Shown: positions 46,903 through 57,653 of the stretch, in pieces | Position numbering within the stretch: the first letter of the stretch is position 1 | Layout: every line of letters begins with the position of its first letter | Assembly: GCA_950022295.1 (NCBI GenBank) | Contig: OX465596.1 | Location: forward strand, 126,460,501 to 126,524,500 | Direction of reading: 5' to 3' | DNA: 64,000 nt | Origin: Bromus sterilis | Lineage: Eukaryota; Streptophyta; Magnoliopsida; Poales; Poaceae | Notes under the pieces: generated by a model | The model's input: the letters and a program-made list of their open reading frames with translations, nothing else | Database searches by the model: none | What the model was told of the DNA's origin: nothing | Position numbers and translations under genes: made by a program

Positions 46903-49900
46903 ATGGATCGAATTCCTCCGGAGACCAGAGCCATCTATGATCTGCTACGAGCAGATTTTGACGCCGTCCTCGCCAAAACCTCATCCGAGCGCGACAACGA
47001 CTTCGCCGCCGCCTTCCACAAGCTCGATGCAAAGCTGGACCTCCTGACTGGACGGATCGAGGACGTCAAGCTCTCCATCGGCGTCGACCTCGATGAGATC
47101 CGCGGTGAGTTCGGTGCTGGCCGTGGTGGATCCTCATCCCCGGAGTCCCCGATCTCCCGCCCTGATTCGCCAAGTAACACCAAGCAATTACCGGTGGCAC
47201 ATGGTTCGAGCGACAAGGGGGAATTTCGCCCTGATGCTGATCCGAAGGGAGTTGGTGGCCGCTATGTTCATCCCAATAGCAGCAACCACACATTCGCTCG
47301 AGGTACACCCAGTTCATCTCACCATGGGGTAAATTTTGCTCAGGAGGGACACCGATTGAATTCTGCACCAGTAGAAACTGTGGGAATTGGACCACGGATG
47401 GAATTACCCAGATTTGATGGGTCCAATCCAAGGCTGTGGCAGACCAGGTGCGAGGATTATTTCGGGTTTTGGCGTACCCCTCAGCAGCAGTGGATTTCGT
47501 TTGCTTCAGGTCTGTTTGAAGGACCAGCAGCTCGCTGGTTGGAAGCTGTTCAACGTCGGGCTCCCCATGCCACATGGCCTGAATTCTGTGAACTCTTGCA
47601 ATCCAGATTTGGTCGCAACAAACATCAGCGCCTTCTTCGTCAGATGTTCTACATCCGGCAGACCAGTTCAGTGGAGGAATACGTTGAGAGGTTCTCTGAG
47701 TTATATGACCAGATCTCGGCCTACGAAGAGGTTCCCAATATGGTACATTATGTAACTCGTTTCATGGAAGGGATAGCACCAACAATCAGGTTGTTAGTTG
47801 AAATTCAGCAACCCGATGATTTGGAGTCCGCATATGCTCTGGCTCTCTTGTCTGAAGAATTGGGTGATTCCGCTCCTCCTAAACAAAACCCTGTCCCATT
47901 TTCAGTTAACAAGCGTGCATTTCAGCCTATGGTAAGATCAGCAACTTCCAGGCCTATTGAAGAAAGGAAGTCGTTTGACACTAATCGTCCAGCTCCACCT
48001 GAAGATCGCTGGTCCGCACTGAGAGCATACAGGAAATCTAAAGGACTATGTTTCACTTGTGGTGAAAAATGGGATAAAGACCATAAGTGTAAACAGGAAG
48101 TTCAACTTCATGTGGTACAAGAGATGTTGGAATATGTGCAACATATGGCTGAGGACGACATTAGTGCCGATGAGTCGTCTGAACCTAGTGAAGCAAATGC
48201 AATCTGTTTATCTGCTGCAGCTTTAGGAGACGTGACCGCATCAATAGTTACCACCATGAAACTCAGGGTTCAACTACAAGGAATGACACTCATCTTCTTA
48301 GTCGATTCTGGTAGTACCCACACCTTTTTGGACTGTACAGTGGCACGTAAGGTCCAAGGGATCACTGACATGCCTGTCAGCATGGTTAAGGTTGCAAATG
48401 GTGGGCTGGTTCCTTGCTCACAACAGCTTCTGTCTGGTGCTTGGTCTCAAGATGGGCATAAATTTGTCAGCAATTTCAGGATATTCCCATTAGGTTCTTA
48501 TGATGGTATTCTTGGACTTGATTGGTTATCAACCCACAGCCCAATGCAGGTAGATTGGTCAGCTCACTGGCTCTCCTTCAAACTCCACGGCACCATGGTT
48601 ACCTTGTTGGGTGAAGATGTCGCTCCAGCAATGATGGCCCTGATTGAACTTTCCTCCCTATTAGTGACAGACTCCCAGGTTCCGTCAACGATACCAGCTG
48701 AAATTCAGGCACTGTTGGATAAATTTTCCCCGATCTTCGCTGATCCTACTCGTCTACCACCTCGAAGAAAATATGACCACAATATTCCTCTCCTACCAGG
48801 CTCTTCCCCTGTTTCTATCCGGCCCTACCGAATTGCTCCCGCACTCAAGACTGAATTGGAGAAACAAGTGCAAGAAATGCTAACTTCTGGCATCATTCGG
48901 CATAGTAACAGCAACTTCTCTTCCCCTATGATTTTGGTTCAGAAAAAGGACTCCACCTGGAGGCCTGTTATCGATTATCGACACTTGAATGCTCTCACCA
49001 TTAAGAGCAAGTTTCCTATCCCTGTTATAGATGAGCTGTTGGATGAATTGGAAGGGGCTCACTGGTTCAGCAAGCTGGATTTAAGGGCCGGGTACCATCA
49101 GATACGATTGGGTCCTGGTGAAGAACACAAGACTGCTTTCCAAAATCACAGTGGGCACTATGAGTTTTTAGTCCTGCCTTTTGGAGTGACTGGTGGTCCC
49201 AATACATTTCAATTTGCGATGAATGATACTTTGGGCCCTTGTCTTCAAAAATTTGTGATAGTTTTCTTTGATGATATCCTGGTTTATAGTGCCACTTATT
49301 CCTTACATTTGCAGCACTTGGAGACAGTTCTGCAGTTATTGCTCACTCATCAGTGGAAGGTGAAACTTTCTAAGTGTGCGTTTGCTCAAAAAACCATTAG
49401 ATACTTGGGGCACATTATCAGTGGTAAGGGGGTTTCTACCGATCCATCCAAAATAGCCAGTATCCAAGAATGGCCAGTACCTCAGAATGTGAAAGAGGTG
49501 AGGGGGTTCCTTGATCTTGCAGGTTACTACATGAAATTTATTTCCCACTATGGTAATATAAGCAGACCGTTGACAGATCTCCTAAAAAAAGGAATTCCTT
49601 TTCATTGGACACAAGTGGAACACCAGGCTTTTTGTGCTCTTAAGAATGCCTTAAGCTCATCACCAGTTTTGGCTCTGCCTGATTTTTCCAAGCAATTCGT
49701 GATCGAAACTGACGCCTGTGATACTGGAGTGGGTGCAGTTCTGATGCAGGATGGTCATCCCTTAGCTTATGTGAGCAAATCCTTGGGCCCTCGCAATCAA
49801 ATACTCTCAGTTTATGAAAAGGAGTATCTCGCAATATTGTTGGCCATCGAGCACTGGCGTCAATATTTGCAGTTAGCAGCTTTTGTCATCCGCACCGATC

Positions 49901-51657
49901 AGCGTAGCTTAACCAGTCTGAATGAGCAGCGTCTGCACACTTCCTGGCAACAGAAGGCTCTCACTAAAATGCTTGGGCTGCAATATTCGATCGTGTATAA
50001 GAAAGGCTCCGATAATAATGCTGCTGATTCGCTTTCTCGGAAACCGCCTACTGCTTCTGATAACCTGCTTGAATTGCTTGCCCTTTCCTCTAGTCAACCG
50101 GCTTGGTTGGAGGATATCATCTCCAGTTATTCTCAGGATTCGTTTTCTTCTGAAATGCTACAGAAGCTGAGTCTGAATCCTGCTGCTAACGCCAAATTTT
50201 CCCTCAAGGTTGGGGTCCTGCGTGTGGATCGTTGCATTTGGATAGGAGCAGATCCCAAGTTGCATACTCAAATTGTCAGTGCTTTCCATGATAGCCCACT
50301 TGGCGGACACTCTGGGTTCCCTGTCACTTACAAACGGATTCGTCAGATGTTCCATTGGCAGAACATGCGGGAATTCATCAAGAAATTTGTACGTCACTGT
50401 TTGATTTTTCAACAGGCTAAACCAGAGCGCATTCCTTACCCAGGCTTGCTTCAACCCTTGCCTGTTCCTTCTTTACCCTGGGACATGGTCACTATGGATT
50501 TCGTTGAAGGGCTGCCGGTTTCGGGTCGTTTCAATTGTCTGCTGGTCATCATTGATAAGTTGTCGAAATACGGGCATTTCATTCCTCTGCACCATCCATT
50601 TACTGCTCAAACCGTGGCCGAGGTTTTTCTGAACTCCATCTACCGCTTGCATGGGATGCCTCTTTCTATTGTCTCAGATCGCGATCGTATCTTCACCAGT
50701 TCATTTTGGAAGGAATTATTTCGCAAAGCTGGAGTTTTATTGCGCATGAGTACTGCGAGGCATCCACAGTCTGATGGTCAGACTGAACGTGTCAACCAAC
50801 AGGTGGATTGCTTTCTTCGTTGTTTTGTCAGTGCTCACCCATCACGTTGGGCACAATGGATTCCTCTTTGTGAGTTCTGGTACAATACAAACTGGCACTC
50901 AGCTACTGGGAAATCTCCTTTTGAAATCATTTATGGTCATTCTCCTCGCCATTTTGGTCTGTCGATTGACGATACAATTCAGCCTTCCGATTTGCATCAG
51001 TGGCTCTCTGATCGCCAGGTCGTTTTGGATTCTGTCCGGCAACATTTGTTGCGTGCTCAGCAGCGTATGAAGAACCAAGCTGATAAACACCGTACTGAGC
51101 GTTCCTTTGAAGTGGGTGAATCAGTTTTCCTGAAACTGCAACCTTATCTTCAGTCATCAGTCGCTCCGCGCGCAAATCACAAGCTGGCTTTTAAGTTCTA
51201 TGGCCCGTATCGTGTGCTTGAACGCATTGGTGCAGTTGCTTACAAGTTGGACCTTCCGCCATCCAGTCGAGTGCACCCAGTTTTCCATGTTTCTCTGCTA
51301 CGAAAGGTGTTGACTCCTGGTTGTCAGGTTCTTCCTCATTTGCCTTTTCCTGATAGCAACATTCAGTTTCCTGAACAATTGCAGCAGAGAGTCGTTCGTC
51401 GAGGTTCTGATTCATTGGTCCAAGTCTTGGTTAAATGGAGTGATGAACCTGTAGAAATGGCGACATGGGAAGACAAGATTTCACTCAAGCAAAGGTTTCC
51501 CCGCTCACCGGCTTGGGGTCAAGCCGTTTCTAAGGAGGGAGGGATTGTCGGCAACAGCCCTGACGATAACCAAGAGGTTGACAAGGCAACCAACTCGGGC
51601 TGGCCCAGGAGGGAGCCTCGCCTGCCCGCTCGGCTGGGCCGGAATGGGCCCATGTAA
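46903..51657 (+). CDS. Gag-pol polyprotein of Reina-type chromovirus, intact frame
   Basis: 1584 residues from ATG 46903 (MDRIPPETRA; a GTG directly before it is not needed) to TAA 51655-51657, which lies inside the 3' LTR. Domains with approximate residues: gag capsid-type region 166-330; CCHC-like knuckle 382-396 (CFTCGEKWDKDHKC); protease DSGSTHTFLD at 468; reverse transcriptase 600-800 with FFDDILVYS (Asp 790/791); RNase H from 937 (ETDACDTGVGAVL); integrase HHCC finger with His 1129 and 1137, Cys 1166, but Phe 1169 where the last Cys is expected; integrase core Asp 1199, Asp 1259, Glu 1295 (spacing 35, as in active enzymes); chromodomain-like end near 1506 (VLVKWSDEPVEMATWED). It copies the element RNA into DNA and integrates it. 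The Cys to Phe change and an altered PFGVTGGPNTFQ segment in reverse transcriptase may weaken it. Frame preservation suggests a young copy. Confidence 0.95.
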   Translation: MDRIPPETRAIYDLLRADFDAVLAKTSSERDNDFAAAFHKLDAKLDLLTGRIEDVKLSIGVDLDEIRGEFGAGRGGSSSPESPISRPDSPSNTKQLPVAHGSSDKGEFRPDADPKGVGGRYVHPNSSNHTFARGTPSSSHHGVNFAQEGHRLNSAPVETVGIGPRMELPRFDGSNPRLWQTRCEDYFGFWRTPQQQWISFASGLFEGPAARWLEAVQRRAPHATWPEFCELLQSRFGRNKHQRLLRQMFYIRQTSSVEEYVERFSELYDQISAYEEVPNMVHYVTRFMEGIAPTIRLLVEIQQPDDLESAYALALLSEELGDSAPPKQNPVPFSVNKRAFQPMVRSATSRPIEERKSFDTNRPAPPEDRWSALRAYRKSKGLCFTCGEKWDKDHKCKQEVQLHVVQEMLEYVQHMAEDDISADESSEPSEANAICLSAAALGDVTASIVTTMKLRVQLQGMTLIFLVDSGSTHTFLDCTVARKVQGITDMPVSMVKVANGGLVPCSQQLLSGAWSQDGHKFVSNFRIFPLGSYDGILGLDWLSTHSPMQVDWSAHWLSFKLHGTMVTLLGEDVAPAMMALIELSSLLVTDSQVPSTIPAEIQALLDKFSPIFADPTRLPPRRKYDHNIPLLPGSSPVSIRPYRIAPALKTELEKQVQEMLTSGIIRHSNSNFSSPMILVQKKDSTWRPVIDYRHLNALTIKSKFPIPVIDELLDELEGAHWFSKLDLRAGYHQIRLGPGEEHKTAFQNHSGHYEFLVLPFGVTGGPNTFQFAMNDTLGPCLQKFVIVFFDDILVYSATYSLHLQHLETVLQLLLTHQWKVKLSKCAFAQKTIRYLGHIISGKGVSTDPSKIASIQEWPVPQNVKEVRGFLDLAGYYMKFISHYGNISRPLTDLLKKGIPFHWTQVEHQAFCALKNALSSSPVLALPDFSKQFVIETDACDTGVGAVLMQDGHPLAYVSKSLGPRNQILSVYEKEYLAILLAIEHWRQYLQLAAFVIRTDQRSLTSLNEQRLHTSWQQKALTKMLGLQYSIVYKKGSDNNAADSLSRKPPTASDNLLELLALSSSQPAWLEDIISSYSQDSFSSEMLQKLSLNPAANAKFSLKVGVLRVDRCIWIGADPKLHTQIVSAFHDSPLGGHSGFPVTYKRIRQMFHWQNMREFIKKFVRHCLIFQQAKPERIPYPGLLQPLPVPSLPWDMVTMDFVEGLPVSGRFNCLLVIIDKLSKYGHFIPLHHPFTAQTVAEVFLNSIYRLHGMPLSIVSDRDRIFTSSFWKELFRKAGVLLRMSTARHPQSDGQTERVNQQVDCFLRCFVSAHPSRWAQWIPLCEFWYNTNWHSATGKSPFEIIYGHSPRHFGLSIDDTIQPSDLHQWLSDRQVVLDSVRQHLLRAQQRMKNQADKHRTERSFEVGESVFLKLQPYLQSSVAPRANHKLAFKFYGPYRVLERIGAVAYKLDLPPSSRVHPVFHVSLLRKVLTPGCQVLPHLPFPDSNIQFPEQLQQRVVRRGSDSLVQVLVKWSDEPVEMATWEDKISLKQRFPRSPAWGQAVSKEGGIVGNSPDDNQEVDKATNSGWPRREPRLPARLGRNGPM
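51530..51545 (+). other. Polypurine tract of Reina element
   Basis: AAGGAGGGAGGGA directly before the TGTCGGCAAC start of the 3' LTR. It lies inside the reading frame. Confidence 0.85.
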
Positions 51658-51829
51658 ATGTAAAGGATAAATACTAGAGGAGTGTGTGGTGTGAGGATTT
51701 GGCGAGGGAAACGGCTGGGAGCCGATAGAGTGTGCGTGTGTGGAGGGGAAGAGCTGCGTCTCCTACCTCCCTTCCTGTAATTTGAATTGAGTTGCTGAAT
51801 GAGAAACCCTAGCCACCTGTGAGCTAACA
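51546..51829 (+). repeat. 3' LTR of Reina element (284 bp)
   Basis: Lacks a 4-bp GGCT unit present in the 5' LTR, otherwise five single-base differences. The gag-pol frame extends 112 bases into it. Confidence 0.93.
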
Positions 51830-51895
51830 TGGAGTCGATGGCGGCCGCATCACCCCGGAATCCTCCTCCTTGGACAGCAGCCCGAGAAGATCCAT

Positions 51896-52486
51896 CACGG
51901 ATTTTGGTTGTGGGAAATTGATTTGGACGAGGAGGCGCGACGGTTTGGAGCCGGGGACGATGGCCTCACCGGGTGCTTTGGGTGTGGATCCTCCATGAGG
52001 GACGACAGGAGCCTGACCACAGCCAAATCCGTGACGGCAACAGCGGGCGGCCGACGTAGATGCTACTCCCCGCACCCAACTCGCCTCCACGCCTCGGATC
52101 CAGATCGAGAGGGGAGTTGTAGAGGGCGAGCTGGAGCCGGCGTCGCTTGGGGCGAGGGAACTCGGTGGATGGGGCGGCACCATTGTGAAGGTGGCTGGCC
52201 GGAGGGGAAGACTACGGGAGAGAGGGGTGCTGGAGGGGCTGCGCGAGGCCGAAGTACTGGACGGTGGGGACGGTCGCGGCGGCGCAAGCTGTTGAGCGGC
52301 GCGGCGCCGCGGAATGTTGGGGCCGAGCAAGACATGGACCACGTTGGCTCCGGGGGAAGAAGGTGGTGCGGCGGTTTGGGGAAGACCGTGGTACGGCGGT
52401 AGGAGAGAGCGATGAATGGGTTGTGGGTGGGTGAGGAGACCATAAGGCACCGTGGTTAGTTTGTAGCTACGGTGCGTGGGTTCGTA
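51896..52486. other. MULE2 right sub-terminal GC-rich region
   Basis: GC-rich with long open frames in several phases on both strands (Pro/Ser-rich on minus). It would be the promoter and leader side of the fragment starting at 51895. No gene is supported beyond that. Confidence 0.5.
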
Positions 52487-52552
52487 GGTGTTAGTAGAAT
52501 AATAAATTTTTAGTAGAATAAGGTCTTAAAAGGTGTTAACAGAATAGACCCA
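52487..52552. repeat. Right terminal repeat of MULE2
   Basis: GGTGTTAGTAGAATAATAAA, TTAGTAGAATAAGGTCTTAA and GGTGTTAACAGAATAGACCC follow each other, matching the MULE1 right end at 43838-43910 in order and orientation. Confidence 0.72.
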
Positions 52553-54023
52553 TCATATATATATACTAGGAAAAGGGCACGTGCGTTGCAACGGGTGTTA
52601 AAAATATCATCACCTTTAACATGATAAACATAGCTTGTCCATATCGTCTCTCTCAACATACTGTCTCACCCGTATTATTAATTATGCTTTTTCATATTGT
52701 CTCTTTCAACATATCGTCTCACCCCTATTGTTAATTATACTTTTTCCTGTCCTCGGTGATGGTGGTCACACTATCTATATGATCTTTTAGACTTCTGGAT
52801 ATGGCCAATCCCAAGGCCATGAGCATCACCACCACACACACACTACGTATCTTGTTGCCAATTCTTCAATTTTAGAGGAGTCAAAGTAAAAAAAAATCGC
52901 ATGTCCTTCTCATCTCTCTTGATCCATGGCATGTTGGTTTTATATTTACCTTGAGATGTCGCACTTGCATCTACCAGCCAATACCTATTTTTTCCAACAA
53001 CAAAAAAACCCTCCTATTTTTTTTTCAGATAACATGTTTGATGAGGACCTGAAGTGCTACTTGCTTGATGCTACTAAGACATTCATGTTGGTTCATATAA
53101 CATATGCTAATGGACAGGAAAAGAACAAATCAACAAAAACATGAAAAATCATGTACTTCACATAGTGATCTACCACTTGATATTGGCATGTCCCTTTTTT
53201 TTCACAGATAATATTTAGTGCTCTTGCTCTAGGATGCATGGTAAGCACTTGAATCATTACTACCGGCTACAATTTAACATTGAGAAAAAGAATTCTGATA
53301 TGTTAACTTGAAAATAGTTGAGAAAAAACAAAATCATATTTTAACCCTTTTTATGTTAAAAAAAAGCTACCCTTTCCAACGTTAGCTATCTGACCAAATT
53401 AATTACAGAGTAGCCTCGTACATGCATGATGATGGATTGATGGTATGAGGAATAAACACAACACGATAATGGGCAAACAGGCGTACGGGAGCTGCGCTTG
53501 TACTTCCAGCCAGCTGGTGTACACGTTGCGAAGCTACTTGTAGTCCGGCGATACCGAGATCTCACGGCTGGGTAGTTGTTATATAGCGAGGCAGCAACAT
53601 CTGGTATTGCACAGAAAGATCAATCAAATCTTGTTTAATCCAACTTTAATTTAATTCCTTCATCCCATATCTCAGCCTCAGGGTTCGATTCGCTTTTTTC
53701 TTTGTGTTCAGTCCAATCCTCTTTTCATCGTGTTCCTATTCTTTTCTGAACCTGTTCATTGAGTTGATGGTTGATGTATATAAACTGGGGGTGTTGTTTG
53801 TACAAGAGCGAGGTGGTATTATTTAAGATGAGGACCAACCACCGTGTAGATTAGTAGGTCGTGACTGCAGCCGGGCCGGCTAGATTTGATGGGCTGAAGC
53901 AATCGAGCGACCTGAGAGTAACGCACGATTCTATGATGGACTGCAGATTTATTTGCATAAAGGTGAGGGGTGTTTTAGCATAATTCTATGACGGAAGGAG
54001 AAACACACCTTCCTTTATTATTA
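52553..54023. repeat. Unclassified repeat unit I
   Basis: Starts near ACTAGGAAAAGGGCACGTGC followed by GTTGCAACGGG (52565-52595), a motif common at ends of grass repeats, and ends CCTTCCTTTATTATTA at 54023. No coding capacity. The class (MULE-derived, Helitron or SINE/LINE) is not decided. It has T-rich stretches and ordinary unique-looking sequence inside. Confidence 0.4.
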
Positions 54024-55280
54024 TGCCCGTGAATTGCAATGGGAGAAAAATAAGAATGCACTACGGTCCATAATATTGTATGTGTTGAGGAATGTTGCAT
54101 GAGATGCAATATAGTCAACCTTTCATAATATTGTCATTTAAGCTAAAATTATTTGGGGCCTCGTGGGCGAAGACATGAGGAAGAGGGTGTACGATAAAAA
54201 GTTTAGTGGATAAAGGTGAAGCTTATGAGAAGTGCTCTTAAATCGCATTGTGCATGTACAATCAGTGTCCTTTCTATATGACCCTCATGTGTTCCAACTA
54301 CCGTCGAAACTGGTTGCATTCTTTGTTGTGTCACCCCATCCGATATCAACTGTCACGATTGGGATCCCTCTCGTTCGCCCCTTCCCATCAATGTCCACAA
54401 TGGTGACGCGCTAGTGCGGCTTCGACACTCCTCGCTGTAGCTCAGGTGTTGGATCGCGCCTTGTCGTCGATGCATTTGTGCCATACCATTGTGTTGACGC
54501 GGTTATTTATAGAACGCAAGATGAACTTATTAGGATATATTTTTAATTTATATTTTAAAATGCAAGGATATTTTATAAAATATGCATCAAAATGATTTTA
54601 GAAAAATTAATATTTCTATTATCACATAGAAATATTGTAAATACATACAAATATATATTTTCTAATGCATGATTTTTAAATCTATGAAAACAATGAACAA
54701 AATATGTAAAAAAATTAAAGTGTAAAAAATCTAGCTGCATCACCCATATATATAGAATGGTAATTTACATTTTTGTAAAAATTAATTAGAATATATTTAT
54801 AATTTACATTTTAAAAAGCAAGGACATTTCTCAAATGTGCATGATTTTTTTTCAGTAAAATTAATATTTTCCATATCACATAAACATGTTTAAAACCATA
54901 CTAATACATATTTTCTAATTCTTGATTTTTAAACCTGGGAAAAAAAGAACAATAAAATATTGAAGTGTAGAAAAAGCTACAAACCGTGAATTCTGCGGTT
55001 TGCAGCCTGTTTGGGCCGGCCCATAGAGTGGGCTTGGGTTTGGTCCGTAGAGCAACAATAGAAGAGTTGTCTTCTTGAATTTCTCACGTGAAGCATTCTG
55101 GATGAACTGGTTTGTCAATTGAGTTTGAAGCGAGACACGCTGCGTTCGAAACCTAGGGTTGACTTTTATTTTTTGCACGCGCTAGAAAGGATGACGTCAG
55201 CAGTATACGTACGAAAATCATGATGACGTCAGCGACGTACGAAAAAAAGTGAGAAACGTACTTCCCTTTATTATTAGGTA
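54024..55280. repeat. Unclassified repeat unit II, same ends as unit I
   Basis: Starts TGCCCGTGAATTGCAATGGG, a mutated form of the unit I start, and ends CTTCCCTTTATTATTAGGTA at 55280. It sits head to tail with unit I or interrupts it. AT-rich centre (54530-54960); no supported gene. Confidence 0.4.
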
Positions 55281-57159
55281 GATATATAAATATATGTGCA
55301 ATGATGTAAATATAGAGAATAAGGCAGATAAAGCACAAGATTACAAGAATCTTTCTTTATATGAAGTACGAACACATTAGACATTGAAATCTATAATGAT
55401 AGATTAAGACACATCCGATAAACCGAAGAAAAGTTGGAATAATCTTCTAGAAAAGAAACTAGTTCTTGTAGCTAGGAATTATATAATGGATGAAAAATCC
55501 AAATATCACAAAGTAATGTTTTAATGGAAGAATAGGGATGCACCATGTCCTTTGGCATGTGATCCCATATGACCTATGACATGTGATTCCACCATAAAAC
55601 ATGTGTTGTGAATCCAACAACAGAATGACTCAAGAGTTCTTGGAAAGAAGAACAGGTTCTGATGTGTTTTAAGAGTAAAACACAGAATCTGGATCAAGTC
55701 CATGCATTCAGTAGACGAGGAATACTAAGGACTGTTGCTTAGACCGTGAGATCATGCATAATCACTATCTCCTCCGCTGCTTTAACCTACAACCACCGCC
55801 TCACTAAAATATGGTGGCCATAAAGATTTATCTTAGTTATTCCATTGAGATACGTTGAGGAGTTTTGATTCAAGAATGGGATTTGTCAATCCATATAATG
55901 GAAAGATACTCAGGACCCACTCAGTGAGATTACATCCATAAAGTTGCACAGCGTGTGACTAGGTCACGGAGATGAATATCATGGAACGAGTGAAATAAGA
56001 TTTTTCGGTAACGAGGTTGAACTAGACATAAGATGTCGTTGATCGAATCTCGGACTAATTTAGTACCGATGACAAAGGGAATGGAATACGACGTGACGGT
56101 TCAATCGGTTTAACTTTCGAAATGCACAGGGGTCATTATGGGAATCCAGGTCCCGCTGATGATCATTGACCACGTCCTCATCTTGGTCATGACCGGAGTG
56201 TTCTCGGACCATAGGGTAACACACTTAAGGGTTCGATGAATATCGGAGACCTTCTCGGAACTATCGGAGTTACCGAAGAATAAGGGAAGACATACCAGAA
56301 GTGTTCCATGTTGGTCCAAAGGATGTTCGGAGTGAGTCGGAAGGTGTTCCGGATCATCGAGAGATGAAATAATATGATTTATTTATTAATTAAATAAATT
56401 AATAATTAAAAACATTTTATTCATAATTAAAAAGTGCAATGGGACTACTTTGTGAAACAAGCCAATTAGGGTAAATAAAAAGGAAAAAGGAAAAAGAAAA
56501 AGAGAGAGAGAGAGAGGGAGGCGCCATGGGCCCTAGGGTCCATGAGGGGTGCGCCCCCCTCCTCCCTTGGCCGACCACCTCCCCCTAGCAAGGGAATTTA
56601 GTTCCACATTGCTAGGGGAGAGGGGTTGAATCCCTCCGCTCCTCCTATATATAGATGGGTAGGGTGCACTTATTTAATACACAATAATTCATAGGAAATT
56701 CATTAGACTCCCGAATGGAGATCAGTTTTCTCCGGTCTTCTCCCCTCTCTCGTCTCTCCCACGGTGGGCTCCCCTTTTTAGGAGCCTGTAGTGGGATTGA
56801 GGCATCTCTACTACACGGACGATGTCGTGCTGACGAAACTCCAGTTCCGGGAGGTCTACTTCCGCCACCTTCAATGGATCGAAGAACGAAAGTCTTCATC
56901 GAGTTCCGTATGTGTGTGAGTGCAACGAGGTGCTGCACGTGCAACATTTTCACCCGACAGGGTGCTAACATAGCCAGGGGGCTGTGAAGATTGTTTGACT
57001 ACATCAACCACGTTTGCGAGAACGTTTGCCGCGCAACGGACTACACCCCGAGGTATGTTTCCCTAAGTCTCTCCGTTAAAGTAATACAGATAGATAGATC
57101 TTGGGTTATGGGTGATGCTAGTTAGAAAAATTATTGTTTTCTACCGCGGAACCCCAACA
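55281..57159 (+). repeat. Copia LTR-like sequence, probably solo or truncated
   Basis: The stretch has LTR features: a TATA box (CCTATATATAGATGG, about 56644), a CT-rich leader, and an end ..GGAACCCCAACA at 57159. The general course (GGAGTTACCGAAG.. GTGTTCC..) resembles Angela/BARE-type Copia LTRs. Its 5' edge is not clear, no internal region follows, and no matching flanking duplication was found. Confidence 0.5.
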
Positions 57160-57653
57160 GTCTCGTGTTCAGTATGTTAGAGGGGGGTGATGGTTATAAG
57201 GATAGCGTATTCGTATTTTTTATATTTTGCTGATCAACTTTCATATATAAATTATTTGAATCTGACTTACGGTTTAAAAGATATTGAATTTTAAATTTTT
57301 AAATCATTTTAAAATTTCTAAATTTTATTTTATTATTAAACCAAACATTATCCAGAACAGTGTTATGACTAGAGGGACCCACATGTCATAGAAAGTGGCT
57401 AGCTAAATCCATTTTATTTAATTAAAATGTAAAGATGGCCCACATGTCATCCATTGTATTTTAATTAAACATTTATTTAACTAATCCTACTAGTGGGGCA
57501 AAGCTGTCAATGAGACATGTTTTAATTTATCAGTTTAATTATGCAGAGGATTATTTAAGGGTCGGGCTCACTTGTCATAGACATAATGTTTCATCTCTAT
57601 TTAAGTTAAGCAGGGGGTCATTCATGGGGGCGGGGTCCGTTGTCAGTGGCAAT
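57160..57653. other. Intergenic AT-rich sequence, likely old repeat
   Basis: Contains ACCCACATGTCATAGAAAGTGG and related strings common in grass LTR retrotransposons, but nothing I can assign. No gene seen. Confidence 0.4.

Larger units (their letters stand above)
46531..51829 (+). mobile_element. Reina-type chromovirus (Gypsy), nearly intact, 5.3 kb
   Basis: Short LTRs (288 and 284 bp), initiator-Met-like primer site with one mismatch, one continuous gag-pol, polypurine tract, and a C-terminal chromodomain-like segment. Small size, short LTRs and a single frame fit the Reina lineage. By eye the LTRs differ at 5 positions plus one 4-bp indel, so insertion is fairly recent. The five flanking bases are TATAG on the left and TGGAG on the right, which do not match; the element may have recombined or the flank has mutated. 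Confidence 0.92.
46200..51895 (-). pseudogene. Gene fragment in MULE2, split by the Reina insertion (captured-gene candidate)
   Basis: On the minus strand an ATG at 51895 (MDLLGLLSKEEDSG) starts a GC-rich coding-like segment that meets the Reina element at 51830. Codable sequence resumes on the other side at 46530 and runs to about 46205. The readable parts include a TPDALQAVVPNTTFGIVALQ segment and, after a stop or shift near 46435, a hydrophobic segment (SMAPGDRVRLRAF, then NKFLMVCVLSQINLGFLLAM) that would span a membrane. At least one frameshift lies in the first 60 bases, a stop near 46437, and a TAG near 46230. I do not recognise the family; the hydrophobic, non-repetitive composition and GC-rich codons differ from the AT-rich MULE around it and suggest a host gene fragment. 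Confidence 0.5.
43919..52552. mobile_element. MULE2: non-autonomous Mutator-like element abutting MULE1
   Basis: Left end GGTGGGTCTATTCTACTAA from 43919; right end ..GTTAACAGAATAGACCCA to 52552, an inverted counterpart. About 3.3 kb without the Reina insertion. No transposase code. It holds a 170-bp periodic repeat, GTGAA.TGCAT motifs, a Stowaway MITE, and a minus-strand gene fragment, so it resembles a Pack-MULE. Eight bases (CCATATAG) lie between the MULE1 and MULE2 ends; the right flank is ATATATAT-rich and I could not confirm a clean 8-10 bp target duplication. Confidence 0.6.

Noticed and set aside
46208..47032. Minus-strand frame of 274 codons
   Set aside because: It runs through the Reina 5' LTR and into gag antisense; only the part beyond the LTR overlaps the host-like fragment, and in a Trp/Arg-rich phase that looks wrong.
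51519..51830. Minus-strand frame ending in the 3' LTR of Reina
   Set aside because: Antisense of LTR sequence, duplicated at the 5' LTR.
52926..53144. Short plus-strand frame of 72 codons
   Set aside because: AT-rich repeat sequence; ends in poly-Lys-like text and has no homologous feature that I can see.
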